A stretch of 64,000 nucleotides of DNA from Opisthocomus hoazin (lineage: Eukaryota > Chordata > Aves > Opisthocomiformes > Opisthocomidae), in contig NC_134422.1 of NCBI RefSeq assembly GCF_030867145.1, positions 2,820,001-2,884,000 on the forward strand. Reading direction: 5' to 3'. The position numbers and the translations under genes are program-made. Shown piece by piece: positions 61,864-64,000 of the stretch. Numbering within the stretch: the first letter of the stretch is position 1; every line of letters starts with the position of its first letter. Under the pieces are notes generated by a model. That model did no database searches. It was given only the letters and a program-made list of their open reading frames with translations, and was not told the DNA's origin.

Positions 61864-64000
61864 AAGGAAATATGTTGAAGGATTAAAAAAGCCCCAAATA
61901 CTATTACGGATCTGCAAATTAAAACTATTTGTTATACAAGTTCTACCTCTTCATACCTATGGAGTTGAAGCCTGTATTTTCTGATTTTTTGCCTTACAGC
62001 ATGTTATCATTAGTACAGAATAACACAGGAAAACAGATTTTACATCACAGTGACAGACATCAGCAAATAGTAACACTGACATAGAATAAAATTTCAGTCA
62101 TCAACATTGTTTTTAAACACAACACATTTCTTTATCTTCACCCACAGCACACTTAAACATGCCTGGAATGAAATTTGGTCTTAATTATAAGAAATTATAG
62201 CGTTCTTTATCTAAGTTCTTATAAAACCCATACAGATCTGGTAATGACAACATCATTTAGCTTGGGGTATAATGCTGGCATGGGAAGATGTGATGCAAAC
62301 CGACTGCGAGACGTGGAGATGTCTGACTAAACAATAGACACAACTGCAATAATATTGTAAAAAAAAGTATGATTAAGGTGATAAATCTGAGCAGTACCAT
62401 TGAAGTGAAGTATTTGCGAGGATAAAACATGTATTTGTTTTTAAACTCGTACAAAAGAGAAGATCCATGGAACCAAAACTACATAACATCTCATTCCTTT
62501 TATAGCCAAAACTGCTCAGCAAAAACTAGTCTTGAGCACTGACATTTATTTTAAAATTCAAGATCCCTCATCATGTTCGGAAAATAATTTATTCAATCTA
62601 AAAATGCATTAATGAGAGACAAATTTCTTATTCCCTTTTGCAAGTATACAGTTTCCTCAAAGAACTGCACTTCGTCAAAACTACGATGACCAGAAGCTTT
62701 ACGCTTCAGCTTGTCACAGCTTCTACATATCACATATGCAGCTGTTTTAAATGTCTCCCTGCCACCTGTGTAAGACTGGAAATAGGAGCTTAATATGACT
62801 CTAGAGAAAAGAGATTATAGGAATAAGCAGCAGTTTTTCTTTCCTCGAGCTCATCAGAGCACTTCTGTAAAAATCAGTTTGACGATATTAATTTTACAGA
62901 TTATTTTGTGAAATACCTCAGTGCATCGGGCCATTACTAACTAGTTAGGCCTCACTATAACCTCTCTGTACACAAGCTATTGGGACCCCAGTTTATGCCA
63001 CCCAAAGGCTCCAGTGAACACCCAACCAGCCGAAAGCAGAAGACAAAATTCTGATTTGCAGTATCTTCCTACAAGTTTAGCTCCAGACCACAGTCAATAT
63101 TTAAAAGACTTCTTCAGCCCTGCCAAGTTGAAGTTACTCACGTTCAGCAAGACTACAAGGTGATACTACTGCATGTTGCACAAGAACAAAGCTCTTCAAG
63201 ACCTATTTTATACCATGAGAAAGGTGGGACAACAGCATTGCTCCAATGAAAGCAAGAGATATCTGTATATTTCTATATACCACCCACTAATTATTATTAA
63301 ATGGCAAATGCAGGTCTTCAGCCAGTTAAATTCAGCCTCAGAAAAATGCCTTGGTTCTAATGCCTGTTTTCCCAAGTGAAATCCTATTTCTAACACAAAC
63401 TATGCCTGGTACACAGAGTTACATACGCCGTGAAGTTACATCTACCATTCTAGACAATAAAACATGAGACATTCTAGACAACAGAAATGACAACCTACAC
63501 GATTTCCACTGGTGAAACAAATGTTACATTCCTTTTCAAATTACAATGTCAAATCAAGATTTGCACAGAAAAGATTTGCTAGGAGAGAAGAGTGCATGCA
63601 GTCCTACTTCAAATCTTGAAGTCACCAAAATCCATCTGAACCTGTGGGATCAGACAAATTAGAAGGTATGACAGTTTCTGCATCACAAAGAAAGTTTTTC
63701 ACAAGCTTCACATTTGGCTGTATTTTAAAACCAACATTTAAGCTCCGCACCAGCTAAGTTCATAAACCTGAAAAGTGTGCTATTTCACCCAACACAGATG
63801 TCTGGAGTGAATTCACTGACATCAGCCTTCGCTTCTCTACGCTTGGTCGTTATCTCACTACCTTGGTGGGCTTCTTCCCAACTGTTTAGAGAGAATAATG
63901 GGTGCAAAAAAAAAATTCAGTTCCCCTGCCCTTTCCTCCAGTCTTAGTTGCAACCTTTCCCCAGGTCACAAAGGGTTCGGTATCGCACATGTGCCCATAC

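Larger units (their letters stand above)
56444..64000. other. Upstream of the LYPD6B coding start, no coding exon recognised
   Basis: Probably LYPD6B 5' intron or flank. It contains one CR1 terminus (58056-58145), a GC-richer stretch at 57250-57560 with the octamer ATGCAAAT (57357 area) and a G11 run (61853-61863). No coding exon of LYPD6B or of the neighbouring gene KIF5C was recognised. Non-coding first exons of LYPD6B may lie here but cannot be placed. Confidence 0.55.

Noticed and set aside
1..64000. tRNA, rRNA, snRNA, CRISPR or bacterial-type operon structure
   Set aside because: None of their sequence signatures was seen; the window is vertebrate nuclear DNA.

Overview
The window looks like nuclear DNA from a bird, most of it intergenic or intronic and AT-rich. 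The main evidence is repeat content. At least thirteen pieces of the CR1 LINE (the dominant avian retrotransposon) are present, all 5'-truncated, and most still end in the CR1 3' octamer repeat (ATTCTGTGAT-type). I recognise no SINE, LTR element, tRNA, rRNA or CRISPR array. Species cannot be fixed from the sequence.

The one protein gene I can support is on the minus strand at 56443-51597. Four small coding exons with consensus splice sites and matching phases encode a 169-residue Ly6/uPAR-domain protein with a signal peptide, twelve cysteines and a C-terminal hydrophobic tail that fits GPI attachment. It matches LYPD6B as I know the family. Only the coding exons are placed with confidence; the 5' untranslated exons (above 56443) and the polyadenylation site (below 51597) are not fixed.

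Layout: 1-10540 is non-coding with one CR1 copy. 10541-10743 is a TAAAA-type low-complexity tract that switches abruptly to a GC/CpG-rich domain at about 10744-12010. In vertebrate synteny LYPD6 follows LYPD6B in the same orientation, so this island is a good candidate for the LYPD6 promoter, and a strong minus-strand splice donor sits at its edge; that assignment is inference. 12011-51596 is intergenic DNA with CR1 copies, two unassigned exon-like stretches on the minus strand (47794-47961 and 41687-41807), a small CpG-rich patch (about 42.5-42.8 kb) and scattered motif clusters. 51597-56443 is LYPD6B, with CR1 copies in two of its three introns. 56444-64000 is upstream, probably 5' intron or flank of LYPD6B, with one short CR1 remnant.

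No new multi-gene system is visible. The items most worth checking are the LYPD6B gene model, the CpG island, the two exon-like stretches, two palindromic POU-type sites and a nested pair of CR1 elements. Homology statements rest on memory of the families, not on a database search.
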